Assembly (NCBI GenBank): GCA_004151065.3
Contig: NWUY0300012843.1
Location: forward strand, 5,388 to 28,644
Direction of reading: 5' to 3'
Length of the DNA: 23,257 nucleotides
Source: Larix sibirica
Taxonomy: Eukaryota; Streptophyta; Pinopsida; Pinales; Pinaceae
Under the pieces are notes generated by a model that saw only the letters and a list, made by a program, of their open reading frames with translations, did no database searches and was not told where the DNA came from. A program made the position numbers and the translations under genes. This document shows, piece after piece, positions 7,551 to 17,150 of the stretch (its first letter is position 1; the number at the start of each line of letters is the position of its first letter).

Positions 7551-8100
7551 ATGTTCTTATATAATCCTATTGTAACCTTGCCTTATTTTAAAGGGATAAG
7601 AATCTATTTAAATACACTAGAACCAAAGTTTAAAGTAGTTTTTTGGGAGAATCCCTTCTACAGGTGGTCTATGAAAGACTAATTTCCCATCCAAGAGCAA
7701 TGCACATACTGCCTTGGAGACTTAGGCCTGAGTTGTTGCCCACACCTACTCAGGAAGGTTTACATTATCTGATGTATTGTCTGAACCAATAATAAAAGGG
7801 TGTCTGTTTCAGATGCTTAAAATTTTCAGAATTCTGATTATAATCTAGAATTTCAGATTAATGCTTTTAGCTATATTTTTCCCAATTTCAGTGCTATTCA
7901 AATTAGCAGGTTCTTATTTCAAGTCATAACAACACATTTCTAGCTGGTTTTTTATCTGCAACAGTTTGGGTCCATAACAAAAACCTTAAATGCATCATGA
8001 TTCTTCATTTTCTCCATACCGAAATCCTACCCATGTGACTTTACTACACACTATACCACTTTATTAAATTTTGACTCCTAATATTATTGGAGCATTGATA
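7551..8100. other. Unassigned AT-rich DNA
   Basis: No frame, repeat or element boundary that I can support. Short open frames here are not longer than expected by chance. Confidence 0.5.
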
Positions 8101-8412
8101 CTCCAGTAAGGCCAAAGTGTGGCCACTAAAAATTGTTTGTTTGTTTGTTAAGCCAAGACTTGTTTCAAATCTACAACTTTACATATAATTGTCGAGATGT
8201 TTACCAAGTTTCCTGAATAGAACAAGTTCATTAGGAGACCCTAGGAGAAGACTATGCTCCAATAAGGCCAAAGTGTGGCCACTAAAATTGTGTGTTTGTT
8301 TGTTAAGCCAAGACTTGTTTCCAATCTAAAACTTAACATATAATTGTCAAGATGCTTACCAAGTTTCCTGAATAGAACAAGTTCATTAGGAAACCCTAGG
8401 AGAAAACTAGGG
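8101..8412. repeat. 156-bp tandem duplication (two units)
   Basis: Unit 1 (8101-8256) and unit 2 (8257-8412) both run from CTCCARTAAGGCCAAAGTGT through TTTCCTGAATAGAACAAGTT to CCCTAGGAGAARACTA. By eye they differ at about 10% of positions, so the duplication is not recent. Each unit contains the dyad GGCCA-AAGTG-TGGCC and a (TTTG)n run that is longer in unit 1. There is no coding sense. Confidence 0.9.
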
Positions 8413-8428
8413 GAGACAGACGTCTTGG

Positions 8429-8836
8429 ATGTTCATGGAGAGGTTGCTCTTGTGTGATCCTAGGGCTTTCTCTTGTGATGCTAGGGTTTGTTCTATGCAT
8501 GTGATCCCTAGAGAAGAGCATGACGTTGAAGATGATGATGGCTATTGTTCTTGTACTAGGATTTCCATCCTTGTAAAAGGCATGGATACTGCAGCTAAAG
8601 CATTTCATGGTTTTGGAGCCTTGTTCTTGTGGGATGTAAGGCTAGGGAAATATCATGGAGAGATAAACATGATGAGTCTTAAGCTTGGTGTGATGTATTG
8701 CTTGGAAGAAGGCTCAAATATTTTATTCTTGATGTTCCATGGAGGTTTTGGTGCTTTTGTTGATGCAAGAGTTGAAAATCTAGGGTTTGAGGACTCAAAC
8801 CCTAGAATGGACATGTATATTTGGTGGCTACTCTAG
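8429..8836 (+). CDS. Orphan 135-codon ORF, not recognised
   Basis: This open frame of 135 codons is the longest outside the retroelements. The predicted product begins MFMERLLLCDPRAFSCDA, has an acidic patch (EEHDVEDDDG) near residue 30 and hydrophobic stretches later, and lies directly downstream of the 156-bp duplication. I recognise no domain or motif. AGGGTTT-type motifs run through the frame, including a palindrome near its end, which makes real coding less likely. It may be chance, or a fragment of an unidentified gene or LINE ORF1. There is no evidence of expression. Confidence 0.2.
   Translation: MFMERLLLCDPRAFSCDARVCSMHVIPREEHDVEDDDGYCSCTRISILVKGMDTAAKAFHGFGALFLWDVRLGKYHGEINMMSLKLGVMYCLEEGSNILFLMFHGGFGAFVDARVENLGFEDSNPRMDMYIWWLL
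8779..8806. repeat. Perfect 13-bp inverted repeat containing teloboxes
   Basis: TCTAGGGTTTGAG (8779-8791) and CTCAAACCCTAGA (8794-8806) are separated by GA. Each arm contains AGGGTTT/AAACCCT, the plant telobox core. The pair can form a hairpin. Confidence 0.9.
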
Positions 8837-8874
8837 AGTTGCCTTGCCATCTACTTGCATGATGCAACATGGCT

Positions 8875-8890
8875 AGGGTTTGCAAACCCT
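8875..8890. repeat. Perfect 16-bp palindrome AGGGTTTGCAAACCCT
   Basis: This is a fully self-complementary 16-mer of two back-to-back telobox cores, 68 bp after the previous inverted repeat. Further CTAGGG(T) motifs occur from about 8400 onward. Confidence 0.9.
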
Positions 8891-10059
8891 GCAGAAGACA
8901 ATACTCCTAATGTGGAGATCTTCTATGATACAAGTTTGTTGAAGCCAAGGAGGACTTTCCGGTGTTGATGCTAGCTTGTTGTGGGCTTTTGGTGGTGGCT
9001 ATGGTTTTCATTGTTTTACCTGGCTAGAGTTTGGTGAGCTAGAGACTATACCAACTCTGACATAAAGTTGTTGTCCATGTTGATTTGACATAACAACGGC
9101 TGATATTGTTAAGTGATTTAACATGTAATTGGAAGATAACTATAAGAGAGCAGATTTTCTGCTGTAAAATCTGCAGCAGTATTACTTTTATTGACGATAT
9201 ATCGTTGATAAGTCGATATATCGCGAGTTAAACCCCACACGATATTATTGCACAATTCATCACAATAATTTCATCTTTTATCTCGATAATTTCAGTAAAT
9301 TTCACAAGTTAATGGAAATTATTGCCCTGTCCACATCAATTTTGCCTTATAACCAGATTCTTGGTCTTTTAACCCTCATTTTGCAAAACTGAGATAGGAG
9401 ATTGAACTCTGAAGATACTATAACCATTTTCCATCATGCAAACAATGGGAAATCTGCTGTTCTCATTGCCATCAACCGAGCAATTTTTGTTTTGATGTAA
9501 TTTTGTATCATTCTGTCAGGGCTTATGACTCAAGACAGATATCATATTTCAGTATCAATGTGTGATGTACCATTTGACATCTTATATATCAGTTTTATTT
9601 TCATATTTATGTAGCAATGTGTTTGTTTGATGTTGTTGTTGCTTCAAAAGTTTAAAAAATTGAAAAAAATGATTATTTTTGTATTTGTTAAAGTTTTTCA
9701 ATATTTTCCCCAACAGTACCTATATGTTATATTCTGGACCCTTAACAATAAATTCGCTGACAAGATAAATGTAACACTGAGGTAATAAAATTATTTTCAA
9801 GTATGGTATGTTAATGTGCTTGGAAAACTGTGCCCTACGGGCTTAAACATGTTGGCATATGTTGTTATCTTTTCTCTTGTACTGCCTAGTATGTTGGGTT
9901 GAAGTGAAGTGAAATATTATCTGTTTGTTGCTTAATATTTCAAATCAGCCCCTAGGCTGAAAGTTCACAGGGATTAGATTCAGGAAATCTCTAGTGTGAG
10001 GCAAAATTTCTGAATTTGCATTAATTGCCCTAGAATGAAATTTAGAAACTCATTGTCAT
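8891..10059. other. Unassigned intergenic DNA
   Basis: No supportable gene. The only structure seen is a twin palindrome CGATATATCG at 9195-9204 and 9214-9223. The rest is AT-rich with scattered stops in all frames. Confidence 0.5.
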
Positions 10060-10399
10060 CTCAGGATGGTATTGGAGGGATTGGGGGTGGACTTTTGGTC
10101 AGCCTCTGCACAGTATGATTCATGGAGGATCTGTTCTTTGTTGCATCAAAGACATCAATTGGGCAATGTTCTCAATGCAAGGTGGGTTTCAATTGGTCCA
10201 AAGAATAGGTGAGTGCACAGATTGTAGTGTCTGGTCCATCCGGTTCTTATAATCTGCAGGCATTTACATGGGTTGTCGTCTATCAGGGGATCCCTCTAAG
10301 GTCGGGTTGGCAAAAAGTGGGCTTTCTTATGGTCTTTTCCTTGTTTTCCACTGTTCCAAAACAATGAAGCATATCTTTTGGGATTGTCAATTTGCTACA
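10060..10399 (+). mobile_element. LINE fragment (zf-RVT-like region)
   Basis: This is the C-terminal zinc-binding region of a plant LINE ORF2. One frame reads AFTWVVVYQGIPLRSGWQKV and another reads SKTMKHIFWDCQFAT. Together they recall the zf-RVT pattern of W..v...lP.r..l, then (E)TM.HI.W.C.fa. Frameshifts separate the parts. The reading is cut at the N (10400), where a truncated copia LTR begins. I did not find the missing 3' part on the far side of copia copy 2. Confidence 0.7.
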
Positions 10400-10400
10400 N

Positions 10401-10502
10401 ATCAAGAAATACAATAAATAAAAAATATCAAAATAATATAGTTTAAAGTGACTTTATTAAAGCCTAATTGACCATTATATAAAGCTAAGTTCTACTTTAA
10501 CA
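10401..10502 (-). repeat. Truncated 3' LTR of copia copy 2
   Basis: Only the outer-start 102 bases of the LTR remain (TGTTAAAGTAGAACTTAGC on the minus strand). They align with 18485-18588. The other roughly 150 bases are missing, with the break at or next to the N at 10400. Confidence 0.85.
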
Positions 10503-10510
10503 CTCTCCCA
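10503..10510 (-). other. Polypurine tract of copia copy 2
   Basis: TGGGAGAG on the minus strand directly precedes TGTTAAAG, matching the copy 1 arrangement. Confidence 0.75.
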
Positions 10511-11280
10511 TAATGGTTAATTTACAAACTACACCAAGTTTCTCCTAAAATTTTACATGTTTTTTAGAGCCCAAAGACTTGTTGAAAATGTCTATAGCTT
10601 GGTCATCTGCAGGACAACACTAAAACTCAATAGTTCCATCTTCTACAACTTGTCTGATAAAGTGGCAATGTATCTCAACGTGCTTGGTGCACTCGTGGAA
10701 GACTATATTCTTGTCTAGTTTTAGCTCTTGTTGATTGTCGTAAAGTAGGGGTGTCCGCTCTGTCTACTAAAGCATCCTCCTGAGCCAAACTTCCTCACAT
10801 GCTCCTTTTAGTGCTCATCGATATTCTTCTTCTATTGATGAAAGGGATATTGCATACTGCTTCTTGTTGGTCCATGTGTCTACACTTGTACCAAGGTTGA
10901 ATATATATATAGAGGTTGATTTCCTATCATCCATGCAACTTACCCAATTTGAATTTGAATACAACACAACCTAAGATCTTTGGTTTTGCTATATAGAATG
11001 CCAAAGTCAAGTGTCTCTTTCACATACTCAACACCCTTTTCGGTGCAGTGTAATGCTCCGCTTCTAGTGTTGTCATGAATGTGGAATTGAAGCTCAGATC
11101 ATAACTCAAGCCAAGCCTTGTGGCTATAAGACATATCAATCTATCCATTAGTTTCCTATAGACTAACTCATTCACTACCTTAGAGTCGGTTTTGGTTGAA
11201 AGCATCTACCCTTTCTCCATAGGTGTAGACAAGGTGTTGCAATTTGTCATTCTAAACTTGTCAAGCAAACTGTTGGCATG
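10511..11280 (-). pseudogene. Copia copy 2 RNase H region (broken)
   Basis: The open piece 11205-11020 reads KVVNELVYRKLMDRLICLIA, matching ELVYRKPVGSLIYIITT of copy 1. Farther on (about 11000-10520) the RNase H reading is recognisable only by DNA alignment with 394-1000, through many stops and indels. Non-functional. Confidence 0.8.
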
Positions 11281-11289
11281 TTTTGTTTG

Positions 11290-12060
11290 TGAGAAAAAAA
11301 TGATGCTACTTGTTTTCTAAACTTCTACACTCCGACAAGAATGCAGGAGGCCTAGATCGGTCATGTCAAAAGTTTTATTCATGTTTGATTTTATCTTTAC
11401 AATTATGTTTGCCTCACTATCTGTAATAATGATGTCATCTACATAAATGACTAGTAAAATGATATCATTGTCATTCCTTTTGATGTTGGCATCTAAAGGA
11501 CTCCACTAGAACCCTTGCTCAACCAAGTACCTATCAATCTTGATGTACCATGCCTTGGGTGCCTTCTTTAGGCCATATATAGCCTTATTTAACTAGCCAA
11601 CAAAATGCTCATTCCCTAAAACCTCAAATCCTTGTGCTGAATACATATAGACATCTTGCTCCAAAATTTTGTTGAGGAAGGTACTTTTCACGTCCATTTG
11701 ATGGACCTTCTAGCCACATTGTATTGCCATGGATAGAACTAGTTAGATGGTCATCATATTTGCTGTAGGAGAAAAGGTCTCCTCATAATCATTGCCCTCT
11801 CGTTGAGAGAACCCCTTAGCTACCAACATCATGTTGTACTTGTCAAGTGTGCAATTTTCCTTGTATTTGACCTTGTACACCCATTTGTAGACAATGGGCT
11901 TCTTTCCTGGTGGAAGTGTTGTGCGATCCCAAGTCTGATTTTGCATGAAACTTTCATGTTTAGTAATCATGGCCTTCTCCCATTTAGGTCTGCCTTTAGA
12001 TTCATTGAACACATGTGGCTTGAACACTTACTGAACATTGGCCATATGAGCCAACTAAAC
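11290..12060 (-). pseudogene. Copia copy 2 reverse transcriptase (broken)
   Basis: The open piece 12027-11743 reads WDRTTLPPGKKPIVYKWVYK and MLVAKGFSQREGNDYEETFS, the RT N-terminal half. After a stop, HQMDVKSTFLNKILEQDVYM, AIYGLKKAPKAWYIKIDRYL and LLVIYVDDIIITDSEANI follow. The YVDD codons are at 11445-11434. This region preserves the RT start better than copy 1, but stops and indels break it. Confidence 0.9.
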
Positions 12061-12975
12061 CATGTTGGGTTTCTATTTGCTCTTTTCTCCTAATGATCGT
12101 CCCTCGATCATTTCTTCTATTCGAAGATCTCTAATGGTGTTGTGCAACCACTTGGGTCTTTTCTTGGGAACATCCTCATCCAAGTTGGTATTAGAAATGG
12201 AACTTGGGTTGCTTGTACTTGTGTCACTTGAATGCTAATTTGGGCTTTGTGTATTAGAAATGATTGGTCTAGGTCTACAAGGCTTGTTAGAGTGTTCTAC
12301 ATTTTCTTCCCTTTTGGGTGGAGCTAGTTGAAAATGAACACCTAAATCTTGAGCCATGATGGGTAGCTGAATGGTAATTTTGAACTCTAAAGGAGGATGG
12401 AATGGTCCAACTTCCTCATAAACTATGACATCTCTTGTAAAACTTGCTTGATTGTCTTCCACATCAATCAACTTGTAGCTTTTATGAATGTTGATGTATC
12501 TTGAAAGCATCAATTTCTTGCTCTTAGGTTCTAGCTTGGTTCTCTTTTCATTTGGACTCTAGGCATTTGCAATAGAACCAAACACCTTAATATTATTGAC
12601 TTTGGGCTTCCTCCTAAACCATGCTTCCTTAGGGGTCTTTTGTGTCACCTCCATTATTAGAGATATATTCAACAAATATAGTATTGTGAACACTGCCTCA
12701 ACTCGAAACCTATTGGGAACATGCTCGTTTTGCATCACATCGTGCCATCTTTGTGTCAGTCTGGTTTCATCTCTCAACCACTCCATTATGCTGTAGGGTG
12801 TAAAGTGTAGTATATTGTCTTTGAATCCCATGTTTAAAAAGAAACGTTTGAAGTCTAGAAAAAAATTCTCCACCATTATCATACCTAAGTGGTTATAGAA
12901 CAACCAAACACTTTTTATATTAATACTTTCAAATTTTGAATCCCATTTAACACTTCTGTTTTTAACTTTAAAAAG

Positions 12976-12992
12976 TACACCCACATCTTTCT
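12976..12992. repeat. SINE target-site duplication, left copy
   Basis: TACACCCACATCTTTCT is repeated at 13178-13196 with two extra C bases. Copy 1, without the SINE, has a single ACACCCACATTTTTCT at the matching position (about 2879-2894). Confidence 0.9.
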
Positions 12993-13177
12993 TTTTGTTT
13001 CAATGTGGTTCACAGCCCTGGAGCTCGCTACATCCACGAATATAACCCAAGGGGCCTCACCCTGTTGGCATTGCTTCAGTGCCTAACCCCAAAGGACCTA
13101 GAGAATTGAACCCTCGAACTCAACCATGTGTCGTCTTGGTCCCGAAAGATTCAACCAATTGAGCTACCCCTCGAGGC
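12993..13177 (-). mobile_element. tRNA-derived SINE inserted in copia copy 2 integrase
   Basis: On the minus strand the element begins AGCCTCGAGGGG and contains an RNA polymerase III A box TAGCTCAATTGG (13166-13155). A B-box-like GGTTCAATTCT follows at 13112-13102. Next comes a tRNA-unrelated body (GTTAGGCACTGAAGCAATGC, TTATATTCGTGGATGTAGCG), and it ends GTGAACCACATTG plus a short A-rich tail (AAACAAAA). Duplications of 17 and 19 bp bracket it. The length of about 185 bp, both boxes, the A-rich 3' end and the long target duplication fit a SINE mobilised by a LINE. I do not assign it to a named family. It cannot be active in this state because copies must be transcribed from a well-matched B box. 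Confidence 0.9.
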
Positions 13178-13196
13178 TACACCCCCACATCTTTCT
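13178..13196. repeat. SINE target-site duplication, right copy
   Basis: TACACCCCCACATCTTTCT differs from the left copy only by two extra C bases, consistent with an old insertion. Confidence 0.9.
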
Positions 13197-13310
13197 ACCA
13201 TAATCATCAACAAATAGAAGGAAATACTTGACATTGGTGATTGATGCCATGTTTATTGGTCCATAAATGTCTTCAGGAACCAACTAAAGGACTTTGAGTG
13301 CTCTCCAAGA

Positions 13311-13910
13311 TTTTCCTTAAAATGGTGTTCTTTGCTGCTTTCTTGCATTGCAAGCTCTGCATACTCGCTGAATCTTCTGCTAGATGTTTGCAAGTCCATC
13401 TACCAAATTCTCTTGAGCCAATTGAAAAAGGTAGGTGAGGTTGAGGTACCCATATTGTTGATGCGAGAGTGTATTGATGTCTGATGCACCCTTGGCTACC
13501 AATGCATGTTCTTTGACTTATCCACCGTTGACTAGTCATAATAGTCCATGTTCCTACACATTATTAGCAATTGTCTTCTAAGTCTCCTTGTCAACTAGAT
13601 AGCTTCTATGATAACTAAAGTTGATAGCAAGCTGGGGACAATGTCTCATAATGTGAGTAATCAATAACATATTAAGCTCCATAACTAACACATAATGCAC
13701 ATTAAGGAAAATGAACATGTTACCTCCAAAGAAAATCTGAACATTCCCTTTCCCAAAGGTCATGTACTCTTCACCACCACCGAAGATCATTGAGTCTCTA
13801 GAGACACTAGGAGTGTACTTTGTGAACAAGTGCTATCTATTAGTGAAATGATGAAATGCAACTTAGTCAATGTACCAAGAAGATGACTTGTGGTTATCTA
13901 TTGGTTATTT
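13311..13910 (-). pseudogene. Copia copy 2 protease and gag-pre-integrase region (broken)
   Basis: The protease box reads WYID then a stop, then VAFHHFTN (about 13880-13850). The catalytic Asp survives, but Ser-Gly has become stop-Val. The open piece 13829-13578 (TPSVSRDSMIFGGGEEYMTF, NVHYVLVMELNMLLITHIMR) matches copy 1. The gag-pre-integrase text follows to about 13311 with stops. Confidence 0.88.
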
Positions 13911-14039
13911 TTCCATGGATGCATAGAAGGATCACTCCTGTTCATCTATATGTTTTTTAACATGGGCATTAAGTTGAGGTTCTCCCTGATTGGTTTTCTA
14001 TTCAACCAACCTCTGTCTAACTTCATCTAGCATCATCTC

Positions 14040-14700
14040 CGCTACCTTGACCTTGCTTCTTGCCCCATATACCTTTTCCCTTGAAATTGGGGGAAAAAGC
14101 TTGTTCTAAACTCTCTGCGTCACTGTTGCTATTGAAGTGTTTCTTCCATCTATCCTACTATAAGAGCTTAGCGCACAAGTCATTGAATTTCAGGTAAATG
14201 CTCATAGAGGTGATGTTCAAAGCTAATAAAATGTTCATAAACATGTGATAGGATTTTCAACGTGATTACCATTATCTATTATGCTTATGGAAGTTAATTC
14301 TTCTGAGATATCCTTATTCTTGAGGAAGTGCTCCTTCAATGAAGGGCTCTCATCCATCATAATTGAGAATAACATGTTATTTAGAAAGAAGGTTCAATCC
14401 TTGTCCAAGGTCTCATGCAGATATTTCAATTGCTTTCAGACGATTGTTGAAGTCTTCCCAGCTTGTATCTCAGGAAGCATAACACTTGTCATGGACAACT
14501 TAAGCAACATAATTGCTTCTTTGTTTCTCTCATCAAACTTGTCTCCGTCTTTACTTGTAATTATGGGGTGAGTATCCTTACCTAGGACAATGTTAATACA
14601 ACACATGTACTAAAAAATGGCCAATACATGTTGCTTCCATGTATTGCAGTTTTTGCTAGAGAACTTCTGGTAGGGTTCTAACATGACGTTGGTAAAAGAC
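14040..14700 (-). pseudogene. Copia copy 2 gag (broken, knuckle lost)
   Basis: The minus strand reads NTWKQHVLAIF, then after a stop VLGKDTHPIITSKDGDKFDE and RNKEAIMLLKLSMTSVMLPE, parallel to copy 1 gag. The start codon aligned with copy 1's ATG is ACG. The C-terminal end reads DGRNTSIATVTQ and ISREKVYGARSK. The segment that held the zinc knuckle in copy 1 is deleted. Confidence 0.88.
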
Positions 14701-14798
14701 GTCGTAATGGTAAGTCACTAATGCACCAAAATAAACCAAAACAGAGTAAAATGCTGAAAAATACCTGCAAGATCGTCGAATACGGACTCTGAATCGCT

Positions 14799-14803
14799 AT
14801 GGC
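14799..14803. repeat. Gypsy target-site duplication, left copy (ATGGC)
   Basis: This 5-bp sequence outside the 5' LTR is paired with ATGAC at 17792-17796 (one mismatch). The flanks (GAATCGCTATGGC) align with the copia copy 1 leader near 4590. Confidence 0.8.
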
Positions 14804-15437
14804 TGATCCGAATTGGATCTTTATTAAAAAAACCCTCTCTTGTAATAATTTGTTAAAACATTAGTTGTTTGACAAAGTGAGAAAAGTCTATTTTTTTTCC
14901 CTAGGAAGTGGAACGAACCATTGTGATGATTTAATTTCCAAGGCCAACCTAATTAAAATTGAAGTTTGTGGGAGAGGACACTCAATTTATGGGGGCAAGA
15001 GAAAAGGAAAAAGGAAGACAAAGCATAAGATTCGAAGAGAAGTAATTGCTTGAAGGACGGATGGATTGGGAGCTCATCCACAAAGAAGAAGGTTGTCTTT
15101 GAGCCATGGTAGTCTGCAAATGATGTCTATGAGTAACAATACATAGGGTCTTGTGTATTGCTCATTATTGTAATAAATTTTTGAGTAATTAAAAATCCAC
15201 ATGAATGTTGGTTTTTCCATTTGGGTTTCCAAGGTAAAAACATGTGTTTATTGTGCATCTGAATTCTTTGTGGTTGTTTTAATTACTGTTTTGGTTATTA
15301 AATTACTTGTCTTTCTAGCCACATGCTACAAATTTTCCTTAATTTGGGTAGATAAACAGAGACAACATTTAACTATTTTTTCGCAGAGATCTGTTTTAGT
15401 GAGATTGTCATGCTATGAGCCTACAATTTACAGATCA
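14804..15437 (+). repeat. 5' LTR of the gypsy element
   Basis: It begins TGATCCGAATTGGATC and ends ...TTTACAGATCA, so the ends form a short TGATC/GATCA inverted repeat. It aligns throughout with 17151-17791. The primer-binding site follows two bases later. Confidence 0.95.
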
Positions 15438-15439
15438 TA

Positions 15440-15450
15440 TGGTATCAGAG
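15440..15450 (+). other. Primer-binding site for initiator tRNA-Met (gypsy)
   Basis: TGGTATCAGAG matches the first 11 bases of the common plant retroelement site TGGTATCAGAGC. It lies two bases inside the 5' LTR. Confidence 0.9.
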
Positions 15451-15523
15451 AAGGCTCATGAGATAGCTTGATAAGACATGTATGGTAAGCACCTATCATG
15501 GGTATTGAAACAACAAAGAGACT

Positions 15524-16660
15524 TTGCTGCCAAGCCTACAAAGGAGTAGGAAACTAAACATGGCCGAAAGTTCTCATGAGGAAAAGGACCTTGAAGTCAA
15601 GTTGGCTCGGTTGGAGCAAAGCATTACCACACTCACAATGTTGGTCATGCAGCTGGTGGAAAAGGACAGGGAAGCAACCTTAGTAGAGACTGAGCATGAA
15701 GAGAGTACACATTGGATAAAGAAAGAGATGAAGGAAAACAACCCGAAGATTCAAGTAAAATTCACAGTTATTCTTCATCTTCCAATGTTCCTTTTAAAGT
15801 TGAAGGGAAACTTGAAATATCCATGTATGATGGACAAGGTAACACTGAAGTCTTGAGTAGCTAGTCGAAGCAATTAGAAGTTTACTTTGGCCTTTATCAA
15901 ATCCAAGAAGCACAACATAGTTCTTTTTCATGTTTGAAGATGATCAGACATGCTTTGTTGTTGTGGGAGAGCTATGTGGATGCATTGAGGATATGCAAGA
16001 AGCCCAAGGTTACCGAATGGGAAGACTTCAAGGCATTGTTGAAATCACAATTCTATCCCATTGGCTACGAAGAAGAGCAACTCATGAAATGACAATGCAC
16101 TCGACAAGAACAGGGACAAGGAGTGCACAAGTATACTTCTGAATTTTGAAAGCAAGCCATTGGGATGGACATTTCTTTGGAAGAGCTGGAGTGGTGGTGA
16201 AGTACCTTGGAGGTCTATTTGGCCATATCTGAAGGCAGTTGCATCTTCTTAGTGTGAAAAACATAGATGAGGCAAGTAGGAAGTCTATCTATATTGAGTT
16301 GGATTCCAAGAAAGGACAACAACACCAAGGCCAAGAAGAAATCAACAAGAGAAGCGATAAGAAGTTTGTAGCCACAACCGAAAAAAAAGGGGATCCTGAT
16401 AGGCATTGTAAACATTGCGACATGGATGGCAAAATGGATGAGTAGTGCTAGAAACTTCATTATGAATTGCGTCCGAGGTGGCATAAGTCCAAGAGGAAGA
16501 CAAAGGAAACTACCGAGACAAAGGAAGAAGTGGTAGAAAGCACCTTTGATATGGATGAAAGCCATAGCTTGCACCACATTGCAACAACCAACTATGAGTG
16601 GAGACAAACATGCACTACTCCAAATCAAATTTCAAGTGAAGAACTAGAAGGTAAATGCTC
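15524..16660 (+). pseudogene. Gypsy gag (frameshifted)
   Basis: This is capsid plus nucleocapsid. The likely start is the ATG of MAESSHEEKDLEVKLARLEQ near 15559, with a heptad-like N-terminus (LARLEQSITTLTMLVMQLVE). The retrotransposon Gag core then appears in shifting frames: LEVYFGLYQIQEAQ, RHALLLWESYVDALRICKKP, LKSQFYPIGYEEEQLMKWQC and GQGVHKYTSEF. The nucleocapsid reads CKHCDMDGKMDE, stop, C (about 16409-16450). Spacing fits C-x2-C-x4-H-x4-C, but His is Lys and a stop interrupts. The KLHYELRP tail after it matches this gypsy group. Several frameshifts and stops make it dead. Confidence 0.88.
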
Positions 16661-17025
16661 TCTTTGATAGTGGTTCTCAATGTAATATGTTTTCTGAAAT
16701 ATTAGTCGATGAACTTGGGTTAGAAACTTATGATCTAGTACATGCAAGTTCACTAGCACAGTTACAAGGGAAATTTGTTATGGGAGTCATTTGTAGATGT
16801 AAATTCAAGTTTGTCATTAATGCTAGCTATGTTGATGAGGTAGAACGTGAATTTGTTCCATTGGATGCATGTGAAGTGATGTTTAGAAGCGCATCCCCAT
16901 GGGATAGGGATGCTACCTTTTAGAGGAGAGAAAACAAATATCGCTTGGTCAAGGGTGATAAGGCCTACCTTGTCAAATCACATAAAGGGAGAGAGAGAAT
17001 ATCTCCTCTATCGGTAAAGCAGGGG
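16640..17025 (+). pseudogene. Gypsy aspartic protease and linker (truncated)
   Basis: ALFDSGSQCNMFSEILVDEL is encoded at about 16657-16715; DSG is the aspartic protease active-site triad, usually DSG or DTG. The frame 16687-16923 continues to VDEVEREFVPLDACEVMFRS and WDRDATF, then after a TAG codon RRENKYRLVKGDKAYLVKSH and KGRERISPLSVKQ. That is the linker normally leading into RT. Coding similarity ends at about 17025, so the whole RT-RNase H-integrase part is missing. Confidence 0.88.
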
Positions 17026-17140
17026 CAAACAAACAAGCAACCTTCTGCAGCGATGGAGTGGTGGATAAGGAGAAGCATGTGGAGGCCATGTGCTTCCATC
17101 TCCTATATGGTCTAACTTTCAGGGACCAAAAGCCTCCCAA

Positions 17141-17149
17141 TAGGGAGGT
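17141..17149 (+). other. Polypurine tract of the gypsy element
   Basis: TAGGGAGGTG precedes the TGATCC start of the 3' LTR. It is purine-rich apart from its T residues and correctly placed as a plus-strand primer. Confidence 0.7.
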
Positions 17150-17150
17150 G

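Larger units (their letters stand above)
12235..13310 (-). pseudogene. Copia copy 2 integrase, split by a SINE (broken)
   Basis: Before the SINE (about 13260-13197) the minus strand reads NVKYFLLFVD; after it, pieces at 12984-12559 and 12513-12235 follow. The first aspartate (FVD) survives. The second region (NHLGMIMVENFFLDF) no longer matches the SDNGE box well. TPYSIMEWLRDETRLTQRWH marks the third acidic-residue region in a shifted frame. KVFGSIANA and KRTKLEPKSKKLMLS are the post-core text shared with copy 1. Confidence 0.88.

Noticed and set aside
16215-16628. 137-codon minus-strand ORF
   Set aside because: Antisense of gypsy gag; hydrophobic text comes from reading the complement of lysine-rich codons.
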